Source of the DNA: Atopsyche davidsoni
Taxonomy: Eukaryota > Arthropoda > Insecta > Trichoptera > Hydrobiosidae
Reading direction: 5' to 3'
DNA length: 64,000 nucleotides
Assembly (NCBI GenBank): GCA_022113835.1
Contig: JAILWY010000027.1
Coordinates: 6,822,501-6,886,500 of the forward strand
Shown here: positions 1 to 13,110 of the stretch, in pieces
How positions within the stretch are numbered: the first letter of the stretch is position 1
Layout of the letters: every line of letters begins with the position of its first letter
The notes under the pieces: model-generated
Database searches by the model: none
Told to the model about the DNA's origin: nothing
Seen by the model: the letters and a program-made list of their open reading frames with translations, nothing else
Program-made: the position numbers and the translations under genes

Positions 1-1020
1 AGGCAACGCACCCCGGGAAAACGATGAATTTAATGCCAACGCAAAATATTTGAAATCTACTGATTTTATCATTAATTTTATCATTTATTTATTTGAGTTA
101 TATATCAATTCATAAAATAATTATTAAACACAAAAAAATAGTATTTGTAACAAGGTGCACTATCAATTATGATATGTATATATTGAAAACGTAGTATCTT
201 ATGTTAGGACAATTACAATACTATGTTCGTATTTAAGTTGAATACATACGGAAAAAAACTTTTTTTGATATAGTAATTAATATAAAGCAGTAGTAGGTGC
301 CTTTTTTTAAAAGTCATAGTTTTTAAGTAGCTGAATATTAAATTTATGTTTATTCATTACAAAGGCAGTGAGTAGTTGAGTATTTCTTTTGAACTAGTCG
401 CACTTAAGAATTACAACTGCGTATCAATTGATTGGATTGTAATTATAATTATTTATAATCGCTTACCAATAATGGACAGTCTGCACTCTGTCGCTCTTAA
501 TGAGCTTTATGCTGTACGATACAAGTACTGATAGTAAATAACTAATGCATATATAAAAGCTTGTCACGTAGTTACAAGCCTTGCTGGTTATAGGTTTAAG
601 TAGATGTATTATTAGTATTGGTCTCTTTTGTTAGTCTAAACTGAAAAATGTACAGTTGCTTATAATTCATGTAGTAGAGACAAAATTCCAAAAAATGAAA
701 TAAGGTCATGAAAAAAATATAAAACAATGAACGTCTGGGTTGAAAAATAAACTATTGCTTTATCTTAAATTTCACCAGAATAAGTATAAATTATACTATG
801 TTGTGTGTGTGCTTTGAAGTTGAAAATACATTACTAGATATAAGTATCATATAGTCAAAAGAATCCATTAACTCTTAGATAAATATATTAAAACAATCAA
901 TAAACGTCGATATTATTATCAATGTTTATTCATTCAATCTTGAAATTAACAATAAATATATTTTACCAGTATTTTTTTATCGAAAAATCTTTTATTTTAA
1001 AATGTTCATCAATTTATTTT
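1..1020. other. AT-rich spacer
   Basis: No gene, repeat family or clustered motif is visible. Composition is strongly AT, with scattered homeodomain-like ATTA words expected from composition alone. Confidence 0.6.
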
Positions 1021-1490
1021 TATTGAAAAAAGTTACACCGTTCTGCCGCCAATAAATTAGTGCCTTTCGGCGCAGAAAAGAAACGAGTATTTTGTTTTCG
1101 CAGTTCTGTCAAATGTCGTGCGGGCATCTAGCAACTTTAAAGATACAAAAAAATAAACGCACTCACTCGGGAAGTCTCTCGGGATAGAAATTCGTTCGGT
1201 AACCTTTCTATAAATAATACTATCTGTGAGATACTCTGACGCAAATCACCTGAGCCTCTCGGCCTGAAAGTCTCATTCGTCGATGGAAAATGTTTACCGT
1301 TCCCACGTGCGCACTGCCGCCGCACAATCATCTGATGGCGGTTACGTAATGCTTTATATGCAGACTCGACGCCAGTTTGGAAGTCGTAATGGCCACGGGA
1401 GATATCCGACCGAAGACGCTCGAGGTATTTTAATTCGAACTCGGAAGCTTTGGTTCATCGTTGTTAGAAATATTTCATTGCCTGGTTAAA
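1021..1490. promoter_or_regulatory. GC-richer island with Pho-type, E-box and PAR-bZIP words
   Basis: It contains CACGTG near 1302, ATGGCGG at 1335-1341 directly followed by TTACGTAAT at 1342-1350, and another ATGGC at 1389-1393. TTACGTAA is the recognition palindrome of PAR-bZIP factors such as Giant, Vrille and Pdp1. Three different factor words within 90 bp suggest a cis-regulatory element. The small open frames on both strands resemble no protein. Confidence 0.4.
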
Positions 1491-1739
1491 TACATAAGTG
1501 CTAAGATATTAAAATGAACCATTACAATTTCATTTTTAGATTGTCTAGATATTTTGAAAGCGAGGCCACCTTGGATTTCTTCAAAGCTGCGTTTAAAAAT
1601 CTATATTAAGAATGATAAAATCATCATAAAATACAATAATGCTTTTTTCGATCAAATCAATTTGCTGTTGAATTTCAGTCATTCTTTGTTTGGGCTTTAC
1701 CAACAAATAGCTGAAAATTATCCTTATAAATAATTCGGT

Positions 1740-2160
1740 ATTCTACTCGGGCGCAATTCGGAATCAACCGCCCCATTCATTTCCAGGGGAAGCGGAATAA
1801 CAACCCCGGCGTTACCTGCGATGGGGAGGCCGCCACCCTCTCAGGGGTCGTGCCGGCGGTGTTTGTATTGATAACTCACCGGTAACTGCGGCTGCTCAAT
1901 TCGGCAAAAGAATTATTTATGATAAAAACAAAAAGGTTCCCGGCGCGCTCAGCCCGGCATCAGGAGAATCATATTTTATCCAAAATAATGTCAAGAACAC
2001 CCGGGAAATTGCCCAGGAGGGAAAAAAGATTGGTAAAATATGTATACAAGGAGCGGGGTCTCCCGCTCCGCCCCGTCCGCGGGACTTTTCTATTATTCCT
2101 GTACCTTTTTATATTTAGAAGAGAGAAAAAACGTTGGATTCTTTTATCTTGAAATATGTA
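1740..2160. promoter_or_regulatory. GC-richer island
   Basis: A CpG-containing block between AT-rich flanks, with a Hox-type TTTATGA near 1916 and a short perfect hairpin (GGAGCGGG / CCCGCTCC, 2050-2069). No coding potential is recognised. A regulatory role is inferred from composition and words only. Confidence 0.3.
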
Positions 2161-2289
2161 TTAGGAAAGTGAAAGTTTTCGTTTCCCTCTCCCTGCGGAA
2201 TAATTCGTAAGAGAATATAAAATTAAATTCGTTATGCGGTCTGCCGCTCCCTGAGGTTCGTTAGATTAATTTATAAGAACCCCTTATTG

Positions 2290-2840
2290 TTCCTCGTGAT
2301 AAATTCATCGTGAATGTCTAGATGCTCGAGCGAGACCTTCATTGTGTTGAATATTTTGTTTTTAAACACCTAAATTTAAAAGGATGATTTTATCGCGGAG
2401 TTTCAGAGATACGCTTTATCGATCGATAAGAAACGATCGCGAGAGAACGTACAAAGTGTTTTCTTGCGACTGTTGTCGGGGGAAGTATTGTGGATCATAC
2501 CTAAAGTGGGCACTTTATAATCTTGCCCGAGCGTAAATGTCGAGGGCCGGCCCGAGGCGGTCGCCTTTGCCTCCGCAGACCTCTGAAGCAATATTTTAGC
2601 TAGTTTTATTGTGATCTCGGAGTTAAATAAAAAAATAATCCGCACTCCGAGTGGCTAGGCGGTTACAAGCACGGCTTTGCAGAGAGCTCGTATTCATTCC
2701 AACAAATCCAGCTGAAGAAAACAACCTCATTTTAATAATGCACTTTTATAATTCCATCCATTATTCCATCCCCCGGGGCGGGGGCCTCCCTCACTACTCA
2801 GACGCGTGTACTCCGCAACAAATCACGTTGAAAAATGAGA
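2290..2840. promoter_or_regulatory. GC-richer island with a TATCGATCGATA palindrome
   Basis: It contains TTATCGATCGATAA at 2416-2429, a 14-bp exact palindrome built from two overlapping DREF/BEAF-like half words. BEAF-32 and DREF bind TATCGATA/CGATA at fly insulators and promoters, so a boundary role is conceivable. GC-rich stretches at 2540-2580 and 2770-2800 flank it. Confidence 0.3.
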
Positions 2841-3790
2841 TTTTAAAGAGTTTTATAAAGTAAAAGTATCTAAGAAAAAGTTTTATGCGGTATTCGTTCA
2901 GATAGTCTTCGCCCCACACTGATGCGATGAGAATCTTGAAAGCTTTTCGCAATTTGGACTGAAATATGAAAACTTTTGATTAAAATCGTTCTGTCCTGAT
3001 ACCTCGCCATCCCGCGTCTTTAAGCTGGAGTAAACTCATGTTAGCGAAGAGGGCCAACTGCCAGACTATCTTAATTAAATAGAAACGTTGGAACGGATTC
3101 GATACTTATTCATAGAGGTTAACTAATAATACTTCAGCTACGTAAGTACATGTGATTTTTCTCATAATTAATTTTGATTGAAATAAATATTAAGCACAAA
3201 GAGTTTTTAAACATTATGTTAAATTGATTTTAAATTTGACAACTTTAACCATTGGAGTGTAGATAAAGAGAATCAAATGGGTTATCAGACTATTTAACTT
3301 GTTGGTATTGAATTAACAATATTATTTAATTACATTGATTATGTTATTAAAGGTGAACAGCGTTGGCTTTATTATTGACTAAGACGTATGTCAAACTAAG
3401 GTAGTTTTATAGATAAGAAAACAAAGAGACATTTTTCTTTGCAAAAATATCAAGATTACCAAGGAATATATTCAATACCGCCTAACCCGAATCCGCAGAT
3501 AGGCACATTGTTATCATAATAACATAGGAGGGGAGAAAGTTGACGCCTCGGTTTGGCTTCTGGTGGGACATTTTGATCAATATACGGCCATTCTGGGCCC
3601 TGGATCGGGAGCTCACCCTCCGTAACGGCCCGCACGAAAAACTGCCCCCTGTAAAAGACAAAAGCCCCTGCATCCAACGACCAGAAAAATAATATTTAAT
3701 TACTAATAACCCTCTGTATTTTAAACTAACGAAAAAAAGCTTTTTTTTGCTTCTACGCATAGAATAAAGCCCCTAAGAATTAGTTGTAAT
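2841..3790. other. Mostly AT-rich spacer with a small GC-richer patch at 3480-3680
   Basis: The patch has a GGCCATT Pho-type core and several CpGs. Open frames of 73 and 92 codons cross it on the minus strand in different phases and match nothing known. The rest shows no feature. Confidence 0.4.
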
Positions 3791-4220
3791 ATACAGTGCT
3801 TAATCTAATAAGCACGCCGCTCGCCTAATGCGTAGCATCTCGAATTATAATCATAACTCATCAGGTACACCCTCACAATAATCCGCGGGCGTCTCTAGAA
3901 TTTCAAACAAATTAAACTTTAGTATCCGGGAAGGAAAGAAAGGCGGGCATTGTTTCATGCGGCGGAGGCTCTCGGGGTGAGGTGTAATTTGAGCGAGTTA
4001 CGCGCAGGTCCCATCTGGACTGTTTTATAATAATACCCCCGGCGAGAGATGCAGCCGCCGCTTGTAAATGGACGCAGGAGCTGCTGGACCGTGAGCCGAG
4101 CCATGCCGGTAATTACCGTCGTTTGTTTGATTAGTCCTCGCAGACGTCCCTCACCTGCGAGCCCGCCCAATCAGCCGGAGTGGGGCGTCTCGCGGATTCT
4201 AGAAATACTCCCAGGGATTA
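3791..4220. promoter_or_regulatory. GC-richer island with a homeodomain-dimer palindrome
   Basis: CGGTAATTACCG at 4107-4118 is an exact 12-bp palindrome around TAATTA, the type of site bound by paired-class homeodomain dimers. It sits in a CpG-bearing island with overlapping short open frames on both strands that are not called. Confidence 0.35.
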
Positions 4221-5080
4221 GATCTATGCGCGTTTGCATAATGCGAAAATTCTATTTAAACTTTTGAAGTTTCAGCAACAAAATCTGTTCTAAAGATACG
4301 AAGAATGAGTAAAATTTAACTTTAGCCCGACTTGGAGATATGCATACACTTGAATGGTAAAATTTAGTTGAGGCAACTTTCAACAAAAAATAAACCTATT
4401 TAGCAGAAATAATTTATTAAAACGTAGTTTTTTTTATATAATTTCGAATCTTACTTTTAAAAATGTTAAGTAAGCAATAAATATGTCTATTTTGTGGATT
4501 GAACGTCAATTAAGTGCGTTTTAATTACCTTTACAGGCTTATATTTCTTACTTATATGATTAGGCATATTTTTTCACATATTGAAAATGATTCAAAGAAA
4601 CTCTCAGAGAAATATCAATAAAATATAGATAAGCAACAATTTAAGGATAACTTAATGAATTCAATGAATATTGAAAAAAGACATAAAATAATTAACTTAC
4701 GAGTATATAATATATGTATTTAAATGCTTCATAAATTAAATAAATAAACAAGCTTTGTAAAGTAAGTCTGTAATAAATGACAATTGATCCATTTTTTTAA
4801 ATACAGTGCGTACAATCAAAAACCGTACATTGTTAAGTGCTGAAAAGTTTTTTAATATGCTGATAGTTAAAAAACAATATTTTCACCGTGAATTATAATT
4901 AATATTATCATTTAGTTATTTTCTATTAAAACCAATAGCAAAATTATTTTTTATTTTTTATTTTTGGGTTATAATTCTGTATTATTATTATTTGTATTGT
5001 AAAAATAAACTGAATAATAAAGGCAGTAAATAACTTTGTGTTGTTTTAAGTGAATTAGGAATAAAAACACAAATCCTCGC
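4221..5080. other. AT-rich spacer
   Basis: No gene or structured repeat seen; long A and T runs throughout. Confidence 0.6.
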
Positions 5081-5540
5081 TCTTATCTCAAGGTCTCCGC
5101 GGATGTAACTTTCTGAAGCAAGAAATTAGTCACGTGCTTTACTCACGTACAAAAATAATGAATTCTCGAGCGGTGTAATCTTTCCATTCTCATGCAAATT
5201 CGCATGAATCAGCTTCCAAAATAGGAGCCGACAAAACAAAAATTCATCCAGGCGAAGTGTTCCCGGGCCGAGGAAAGCGGGCCGTTAGCGCCGGCGTTAC
5301 CGCGCCCCATCCCCGGGGGTGCCAGGGGTGCCAGAACTCACCCCCTGGAGCAAGGCACACCTACCCGCTCGCAGCAACCTTAAAAAACAAACTGCTTTTA
5401 TTGCTAAATTATTCCCTCAATCTCACGGAGAAAGGGTTGCTTTGTCTTGCGTTAATTTAATTCTCGTGAATGTACAAATGTATTTCATTTTTCAAGACGT
5501 TCGGGAATCGTAAAAAATAAATATGGTCTTAGAAGTGGAG
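5081..5540. promoter_or_regulatory. GC-richer island with octamer and E-box
   Basis: It contains CACGTG near 5131, an octamer ATGCAAAT at 5192-5199 (POU-factor word) followed by an ATGCGAAT-like inverted half, and a CpG-dense core at 5255-5330 with GGGTGCCAG repeated twice in direct succession. No coding exon is recognised. Confidence 0.35.
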
Positions 5541-7075
5541 GCGAGAATAGTCGCAGGGAGTTTTCAGCTAGATGCAATAATGCACAGTGTATTTGCATAA
5601 AAAATATAACTATTAGTAGAGCAGTACGAAAGTAGCTAGACTAATTCTGAGCAAATGGATATAAAAAAATTAACTTGTAAGATTATATTAGCTTCATTAA
5701 AATTTATGCGGTTTGTTAATATTATAATGCAAATAAAATTAATATAATAAATGAGATACCGTACTTAAAAACTGAATTATTTATCAATTGATATAGATGC
5801 AACTCATGAAACTACTTCAGTTGCGATGTACAGTAAAATGATGATGGTTTCAGTAGCAATGGACTCTAATTGAACACAAGCCTGAAAAATGGTATAATTT
5901 AAAAGAATATAAAATATTAATTATAAAAATAGGATTTTATATATGTATGCAAAAAAAATGATGGTTTAAAATTTAATATAGCAAGGGGAATTATTAACTG
6001 TATGGTCGTTTTCCATATTTCATACAAATGCTCTGACTTATCCAATTATAAGGTCTTATACATTCACTGCAGGGGCCTGTTTTTGAAAGTATAATTGACT
6101 TTAATTTAAAGTTACACCCTTGAAGTTGTAAAATGTGACATATTTATTTACCCCAGACTTGCAAAAGGCGTGTGAAACCTCTGATGCAGGTGACTACAGA
6201 ATTTATGGAGTGCACAAGCATATTTCTGAAATTCAGCCGATTAATTACGATGAAAACTTTTGACTTGTAGAATTAATAATAATAGCACTTAAATAAAGTA
6301 TTAAAATAAATATTATTTTAAAGCCAAAAGATTGATTTCAGGTTACTAATCATTATAAGTAATACAATTTAAAGAGAATGCAATGCAACAATACTGAGAA
6401 AAATTTGATTTTGATTCATTTGATCTAAAAGTGTTGATGTGAGAACTGATAACTTTAATATTCGTCTAATTTACATAAATATATTTTGCAAATACATAAA
6501 ACCAAATAAATATTAAAATATAATTTGAAAACTCAACAAATCCAATTTATTTGCCATCCATAAAAAAAATGTATTAAATTCAATTATTTTTAAAATAAAA
6601 ATATGTCTACACACGCAACGATACAACATACAATCGATTATTTTTTATTTATGGTTTTGCCTATGTAAACAACGCTAAGGGGGTGGTTATCGTTTAGTTG
6701 TACTCTAACTTGTGTAGCTAGCTTTAATTTAAATAATAAAGTATAACTTTAAATTTATAAAGTATTCAAAATGTGCTGAATATAAATTATTGTCATTATC
6801 TTTAGTTAACTGCAATTATATTCAAGTCCCGAAAATTTTGATTGAAGACTGCCTATTTTGCTTTATTTTTTAAACCCGTTTTTGTTTAAAAGGCATACTT
6901 ATTTATAAGACAAGATCTTTAAAATATACATTTTCATGTCATAATAGAATACAAAGTTTTCACTCCAACATCATCACACTCTAATACTTTTGTTAATTTC
7001 TTTTGTCTTTAAAATACTTTTTTAATTGTTTAAGTAGATTAAGCTGAAAAATTTAGTTGGTAAGATAAGTTTTCA
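5541..7075. other. AT-rich spacer
   Basis: About 1.5 kb with no feature I can support. Confidence 0.6.
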
Positions 7076-7370
7076 GGTATATACTTTCAACGCTTTAGGC
7101 TGCAACCTCTGTGACCCGATCCATAAAGATCTTGCTGCGACTTCAGGAAAGACTTTCGCTGACTCGGGAGAAGTTGGCTCTGGAGATAACTCCATTCTCT
7201 CCTACTTGCGCACAGTCCCGGGAACATTCCGTGTCATTACGATTTCAAATTAGGCTGGATTAGGACCGCTGAAGAGGAAAATCTCCAAACTGCGCACCGG
7301 GGGAAAGATTACCCACCCTTTATCTCGGTGTAGGAACAAACGGAGACTAGATTTTACTGCGATTGCACAC
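7076..7370. promoter_or_regulatory. GC-richer island with Hox-type word
   Basis: CCATAAA at 7121-7127 and a GGATTAG (Bicoid/Otd-class TAATCC) near 7258 lie in a CpG-containing block. Confidence 0.3.
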
Positions 7371-7589
7371 GAATAACATATTTACAACACTTAACACATT
7401 CAAAATTTGTTATTAAGCTTTTGAATATAAAATAAGCAAATATAAACACTAAGTGAATGCTTATATGGAAGGATAGCTTTGGAGTAATTTTTAGAACTGC
7501 AACATATATTTTTTAACTTTTCGCATATGCAATAATGTTTCCAATGTAATCTAGATGCAATGATATAAGAAATACAATACTATGGTAGT

Positions 7590-7960
7590 TTAATATGAAT
7601 ACAATCATACCGGTGGAATCTCGTTGTGAGAGTTTATCATATCTCGAGATACAAAGGAACGGAATGGCCTCATATTTGAGAGAAAAAAAAAGAAACCCCG
7701 GCGATACACCGGAAACAAATCAGAATCAGAAAGAGATATGCCTTCGTGATAAGAAATTTCACAAAGCCATCCGGCTGAGCCGTTCTGCGAAGCCCTCCGT
7801 TTCTTTCGGCGGAAAAATCCCGACAAATGAGAAAAGCGACGGAGGCGGAGAACTTCTTGTAAGCTTTCTTGATTAAATCTCTATTTTGATTCCTCCGCGC
7901 GGGCCCGAGCTACATCCGACCGATCGTTTATTTCTACTCCGTGACGTCATCATACTTTTG
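7590..7960. promoter_or_regulatory. GC-richer island ending in a CRE palindrome
   Basis: A full CREB/ATF palindrome TGACGTCA lies at 7942-7949, 20 bases after a TTTATTT Hox-type stretch. A 93-codon plus-strand frame at 7595-7876 has charged, low-complexity composition and resembles no family, so it is not called as a gene. Confidence 0.35.
7942..7949. promoter_or_regulatory. CRE palindrome TGACGTCA
   Basis: Exact CREB/ATF full site. It is one of three in the window; the others are at 10559 and 19704. Confidence 0.4.
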
Positions 7961-10194
7961 TATTTTTCTTATTAGAGCTTTTTAAAAGCTCCCCAGCGAA
8001 ATCTGGAGATCAAATTTGATCAGTACACGCTTTTTGTGCTTTTTTGTTTCTATGCATTTAAAAAAAATCTGTCTTATATAATTGAGTTATTGTTAGAATT
8101 TTTGGTATACTCTGGAAATTTTTTTTGGTGATTTAAAAAAAGCTTGTTCGTTTTGAATAAACTTGGTTTACGGTTTGTGACTTTTATTTAAGATATGAAA
8201 ATCTACTCCGTGTTTTATTTTATAGCGTAATAAAGCTTTTTGGTTATAAATTAGTTCAAATCAATTATTGACTCAGCAAAGAGCACCGTCTGGTAATAAA
8301 GCTTAATTATTGTGACAATGTAACTTTTCATATATATTTAAAAAGTAAAACATTTAGTAACCATTGGTGAATAAATGTAATAATAAAATTAAATGAAATA
8401 TATTCAATTATTTAACATTACGAAATAACAATTTTTTTATTTCATTGTGTCTATTCTTTAAACATATGTGTATAATCACGTCTTTTAAGAGAAACGAGTG
8501 AAAAATTGTGTATATTTTGTACATGAATACGTTTTATTTTTTATAAAACAAAAAAACACCGCAGAATACCTATCAGGAAACGAAAGTGAAACCCTTTTAA
8601 TCCTTGTATGAATGCATTCTTCACACAGAGCTCATTGTAAAGTAAAAGGCCTGAAGGGCACATCATAAACAAACATTTTTAGGGACCATAAAATTACAAT
8701 GAGAGCTTTGGGCTCTAAAAAGTCTAACCACTTTACCTTAGAGTGAGCGATTCGAGGAATCGGTAGCTGTTTTATGTGAGAGATTTATTCATCAATAAAT
8801 ATGTTTACGGGCGTGTTTGCGTTTGTAAATGACTTATATGGACTCCTCGTTTACATGTTTTTGTACTATAAATATTTAACACATCTTTGATGACTGAATC
8901 TGGGACAGGATTTATTTTCTAAAATAAACAATTATCCATGAAAAATTGTAGGCAATATAAGTATCGAATAATTTTATTTATCAAATGTTTGAATATACAT
9001 AAAATATAAATTATACAAGAAGCAACATTTGTGTTGGAGTTATACCGTAACAAAGGGAAAATCTTCAATACTTTTGGGGCATTCAACCTATTTTAAATTA
9101 TAAAAAAGAATTGGTATTAGTAATTGTATTTTATTTTAAATACTTGTAGCAACACAGAAGACTCACCAAAAATCATACAAATATGAAAATAAAAATTCAT
9201 TTAATTGAATATAGGACTATTGGTTTTTACCAAAAAAATAATGTGTTATTATTAAAAATCATTGAAAGCCGTTTTACGAAGAATGTCATGCCCGAACTTT
9301 GTTATAAAATCTTTAAAGTAGCCCGATCTTTTTAAAGTATGTTTACATATATATTTAGATTAAAATACATTAAATATAAAAATAAATATGATATTTGAAA
9401 ATTTACACATCGCTTCACTCTCGGAATGATAGCTTTAATCCACATTCTGAGCTTAGCAGTGTTTATTTTTAAGTGAAATCGCCCACTGAAAGTGTTTACT
9501 CACTTAATGACTTTGACAACAAGTAGCGCTTGTGTACCACGAAAACACGAAAGCAGACCAAAGGCTGGTCTTAATAAATCCTTATTGCTGTTCAAAAAAA
9601 TGGCCTTAATTAATCCATGCTCCATTTAAAATTCATTAATAGCTCTTCGCAGCTCGTCACTGCTCCTGGATGTAAAGTGACCTACATATTTTAATGCTTA
9701 TTTTAGCATGTTACGTTAATATATTTTAAAAGCTATTACAACATTTGTGTGAAAAAATAATAAGATTCACTAATATTTAATTTTATAGGTTATAAAAATA
9801 AAACACTTTGTAAGCGATAACTTTTTTTATTGATCTCGAATGCCTACAAAATATATTGGCTTATAGCTTTATGTACTGATTGCAAAATATAACTTGTAAT
9901 AGGAAAATAAGGATAAAAAATATTATAGCAATCTGTAGATTTTTTTATCATTTTTAATGTTCATTAAATAATACTTAAATAATAAACACGTGTTTTGATT
10001 GAATAAAATTATATTAATGCATTTAAAATATTCAGCTGCTGCATATTTGTTGTTTGAATTTAAATTTTCAGTATTTGAATTTATTCATAATAATATTTAT
10101 GTATCTACAATAAAATTTATATTTAATTTATATCAATGTAAGATAAAATATTAATAAATTTACCAATCAATCAAAATATTTTATTTTATCTAGT
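7961..10194. other. AT-rich spacer
   Basis: Over 2 kb of AT-rich DNA. Slightly more mixed sequence lies at 8560-8840 and 9410-9680. No gene, known repeat or motif cluster is visible. Confidence 0.55.
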
Positions 10195-11060
10195 CAGGAA
10201 CAAATTGGAATTCTGAATTATACGATTAATGCAATGATGCCTAAATCGATTCAGCATCACCGATTGATACGCAAGTGATGAAAAGGTATGGTAGGCGATG
10301 GGACTTGAAGGGCTCGGCTATAAAATACTGCGAAGTCAGCCGGAAGCTTAATCTAGTGACCTCAAATATTTATACGACATAATGTCTCGGAGGCTCCCTC
10401 CTGCACTAAAGACGTCGTCGTCTCCTCACCTCCTCTGCGCCGCGGCCAGACAGCCGGCAGACGGTTTTATAGTCAAACCTCAGTATCGCTCCATAAACCA
10501 TAAAAAAAAACAATAAAAATTCCAACTTACGTAACAGGCCATGAAAATGCAAGTGTTGTGACGTCACGCCGATCGTAAAACACGTCACAGCTCCCCGACA
10601 GTTTAGCAGTGGCCGCGTCACAATACACACAGGTGCAAATTCCCTCGCTTAAGACAAGGAATAGAATTTACAGCGCAAGGTTAAACCGTAATGATACTAA
10701 AAGAACGACATAACGACCCCATAAAATCGTGTTGTCATAAAACCCAGTGCTCGAGCCGCCGGTTTATTTGGTGCAACATGTGTCGAGATAGACATCAATC
10801 TTCGGTTCTCGCTTTACGGGCTTTTGATGTCCGGTCAGCCGCGAGCCTCGGCACCCTCCTCCCCCCCTGAAACTTTAAGTGTGCGACACAAATCTTAAAT
10901 TAAAATCTGCGGTGATAATTGCGCGATCGCATGCGGGCGCGAGCCGCCGGGCTTTACGACCGCGAGGAACTCCGCTGCAGTACATTTATGGCTCCATTAT
11001 TGCAATGTGTGTTGGATTCGTCTTGAATGTAAACCGACAGAAGTGTTTGTAAACCGCCAC
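10195..11060. promoter_or_regulatory. Broad GC-richer island with Hox, PAR-bZIP and CRE words
   Basis: It holds two back-to-back CCATAAA words (10491-10497 and 10498-10504), TTACGTAA (10527-10534), a CRE palindrome TGACGTCA (10559-10566), another CCATAAA (10729-10735) and TTTATGG (10985-10991). CpG-dense stretches lie at 10400-10460 and 10920-10980. The combination of posterior-Hox-type words with bZIP sites over 800 bp is what an infra-abdominal enhancer would look like, but this is inference from words only. Confidence 0.45.
10559..10566. promoter_or_regulatory. CRE palindrome TGACGTCA
   Basis: Exact CREB/ATF full site, 25 bp after a TTACGTAA PAR-bZIP palindrome. Two further GTCAC half-like words follow within 60 bp. 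Confidence 0.4.
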
Positions 11061-11934
11061 GGCATTTTATCGGTAACACAATGGGCTGTCGTTATTATTA
11101 TTACACATTTTTCAACACATACTTTAAATAAATGTTATAATTTTTCACACTCAACTTTTTTATTAATTTATATGCTTGGAGGTTGTTGATATTTTTACAC
11201 TTTTTTTTAATAGAATGCTTCACCTGTACATATTATTTTGTATTGTTTGCATAAACTTTAAAGGTATGTAAACAATATATATTTTTACCTATAATACCAA
11301 TAATATATATGACTTTAAAGCTATCGAAATATATTATAAATATAATCATTTAAAAATTCTTCATGAGTATATTTTAATTCTAAAAAAAAAACGTCTACCG
11401 ACATTTTTATACATGATTTTATAAATAAAAATAAATTACTTCCGGTAAATTAAAATCTAATATTGATTCGATAACCATCATGCGTCGTTTCTGGTTCTGT
11501 TACCTGTTGTACATACTTGCTATTTTGAGAAAAAAAATTAATAATATACCTTGAAATATACTATCTTACTAATCATCGTCGCGTCGGTCGTTATCAAAGA
11601 AATTTTTAAATAATATCAACTTTCCAGATCTTTATTGGCGAATTTTTTTAACGTAAATTCTATATTATAGATTAATTAGTTAATCTACCCGAGATTGTTA
11701 AGCAATATTTTCCATAATCTCTGATAAATATCAATACGCATAGATCACCAAACTTAACTCTTCTGAAATGTCTAAAAATTGTTTAAACTTTATATCTTAT
11801 ACTAAAAAAAATATCAGACATTATAAAATCTACATAATTATAATAGACATTGTAAAATCATTTATTATGGTAGCAAAGTATATGTTAACATTCCTAAAGT
11901 AGTCTAATACAAAGCAAACTCCTAAACACCTGTT
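11061..11934. other. AT-rich spacer
   Basis: No supported feature; AT-rich with short A/T runs. Confidence 0.6.
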
Positions 11935-12440
11935 CTAAGCAATAAAAAGTTTTCCGCTTTTCCGAGCTAGCTGCGAAGTCAACCGAAGGTGAAATTAACG
12001 ACCGTTTAACTGCAAGTAAGATTGATTATAAATAAGGATGAGTCCTACCTGAATTGCGCGAGCCGTCAAATCTCTTGTACCCGCCGAGCAGCGTAAACTT
12101 CCAGTGTGATAAACGCCCGTTTTTATGCCCCCCATAAACTTTTAAGGACCTATGAAATCGTCATGTAAGTGGCGCGGGTCAGATCGCAGGGAAAAGGGCC
12201 TCAGCTCTGCGGCCCGGTTACCGGAAATTGGTTGAAAAAGACCTGCATGTTTATTGCTACACGTCCTAAACGCCCCGCGTGATTGATGTCCGTCAATACA
12301 GGCGCTGTAAAAACATATCCAAATATTTTATTACTGATTGAAAACACAACGACAAGTGACGCACATGGGGTTTGAATGAACCTTTCTTGAGTGACAGTAA
12401 AAAACATCAGTTTTTTTAAACGCCTCGTGCGAGGGGACGC
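11935..12440. promoter_or_regulatory. GC-richer island with Hox/Exd-type words
   Basis: CCATAAA at 12132-12138 is followed by further posterior-Hox-like TTATTG and a TGATTGAT near 12280, the half pattern recognised by Exd/PBX. CpGs are frequent. A 68-codon minus-strand frame resembles nothing. Confidence 0.35.
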
Positions 12441-12945
12441 AGTCGCTTTAATTTCTTAATCAGTTTAAAATACTTTAGAGATTGTCGTAAAATTATGGAT
12501 ATTAATATATTAGCTTCAAAGTCTTAGGGATTACAAATTTTTTATCAAGATTAATGCCCCAGTATAATCTTAAATCAAAATCTTTTATAATTTGAATTTC
12601 TTTTTTTGATGATCTTTATCGATGAGTAATAATTTAAGGTTATTTTAAAAATTAAAATTTAATCTAATATGCGACTGAAATAAAATAATAAAAATTGTCA
12701 CAAAATATATTTAAATTATTATTCATTTTATGCTTAGTACGAAAAGGTTACTACGTAGAATGCTTTATAAAAAGACATAGATAAATATGTGTAAATAAAT
12801 TATTTTTTTGATAGTTTTATAATGTAAAATAATTTAGCTTTCTTCAGAAATATCATTTACAAAATACAATGTCTGCTCGTATTTACTTAGGTAAATAATA
12901 ATATATGTACTGCATGTATATGTACATTATCATCCAAAAATATAT
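12441..12945. other. AT-rich spacer
   Basis: No feature seen. Confidence 0.6.
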
Positions 12946-13110
12946 TACCCTTCCGATAAGATCCCTAGCAAGCCCTCGTTAGTGCCTCGGGATGTGCTGT
13001 GAGCACTTGAATTTCGGCTCTCGAGAGGTCAATGACTTCCTCACGCAAGTGTATTGACCTTCGTGTTTCCCACCTAATTCGTGGTCATGAATACAAGAAA
13101 AACACACGAA
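12946..13110. promoter_or_regulatory. Small island with nuclear-receptor sites
   Basis: A compact 160-bp GC-richer island in AT-rich DNA. It carries an inverted nuclear-receptor repeat (13026-13038) and an extra TGACCT half site at 13055-13060. Confidence 0.4.
13026..13038. promoter_or_regulatory. Candidate ecdysone response element (IR-1), one mismatch
   Basis: AGGTCA-A-TGACTT is an inverted repeat of nuclear-receptor half sites with one-base spacing. It differs from the ideal palindromic EcR/Usp element only at one base of the second half. A further TGACCT half site begins 17 bases after it. EcR/Usp binds such elements in response to 20-hydroxyecdysone. Confidence 0.45.
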
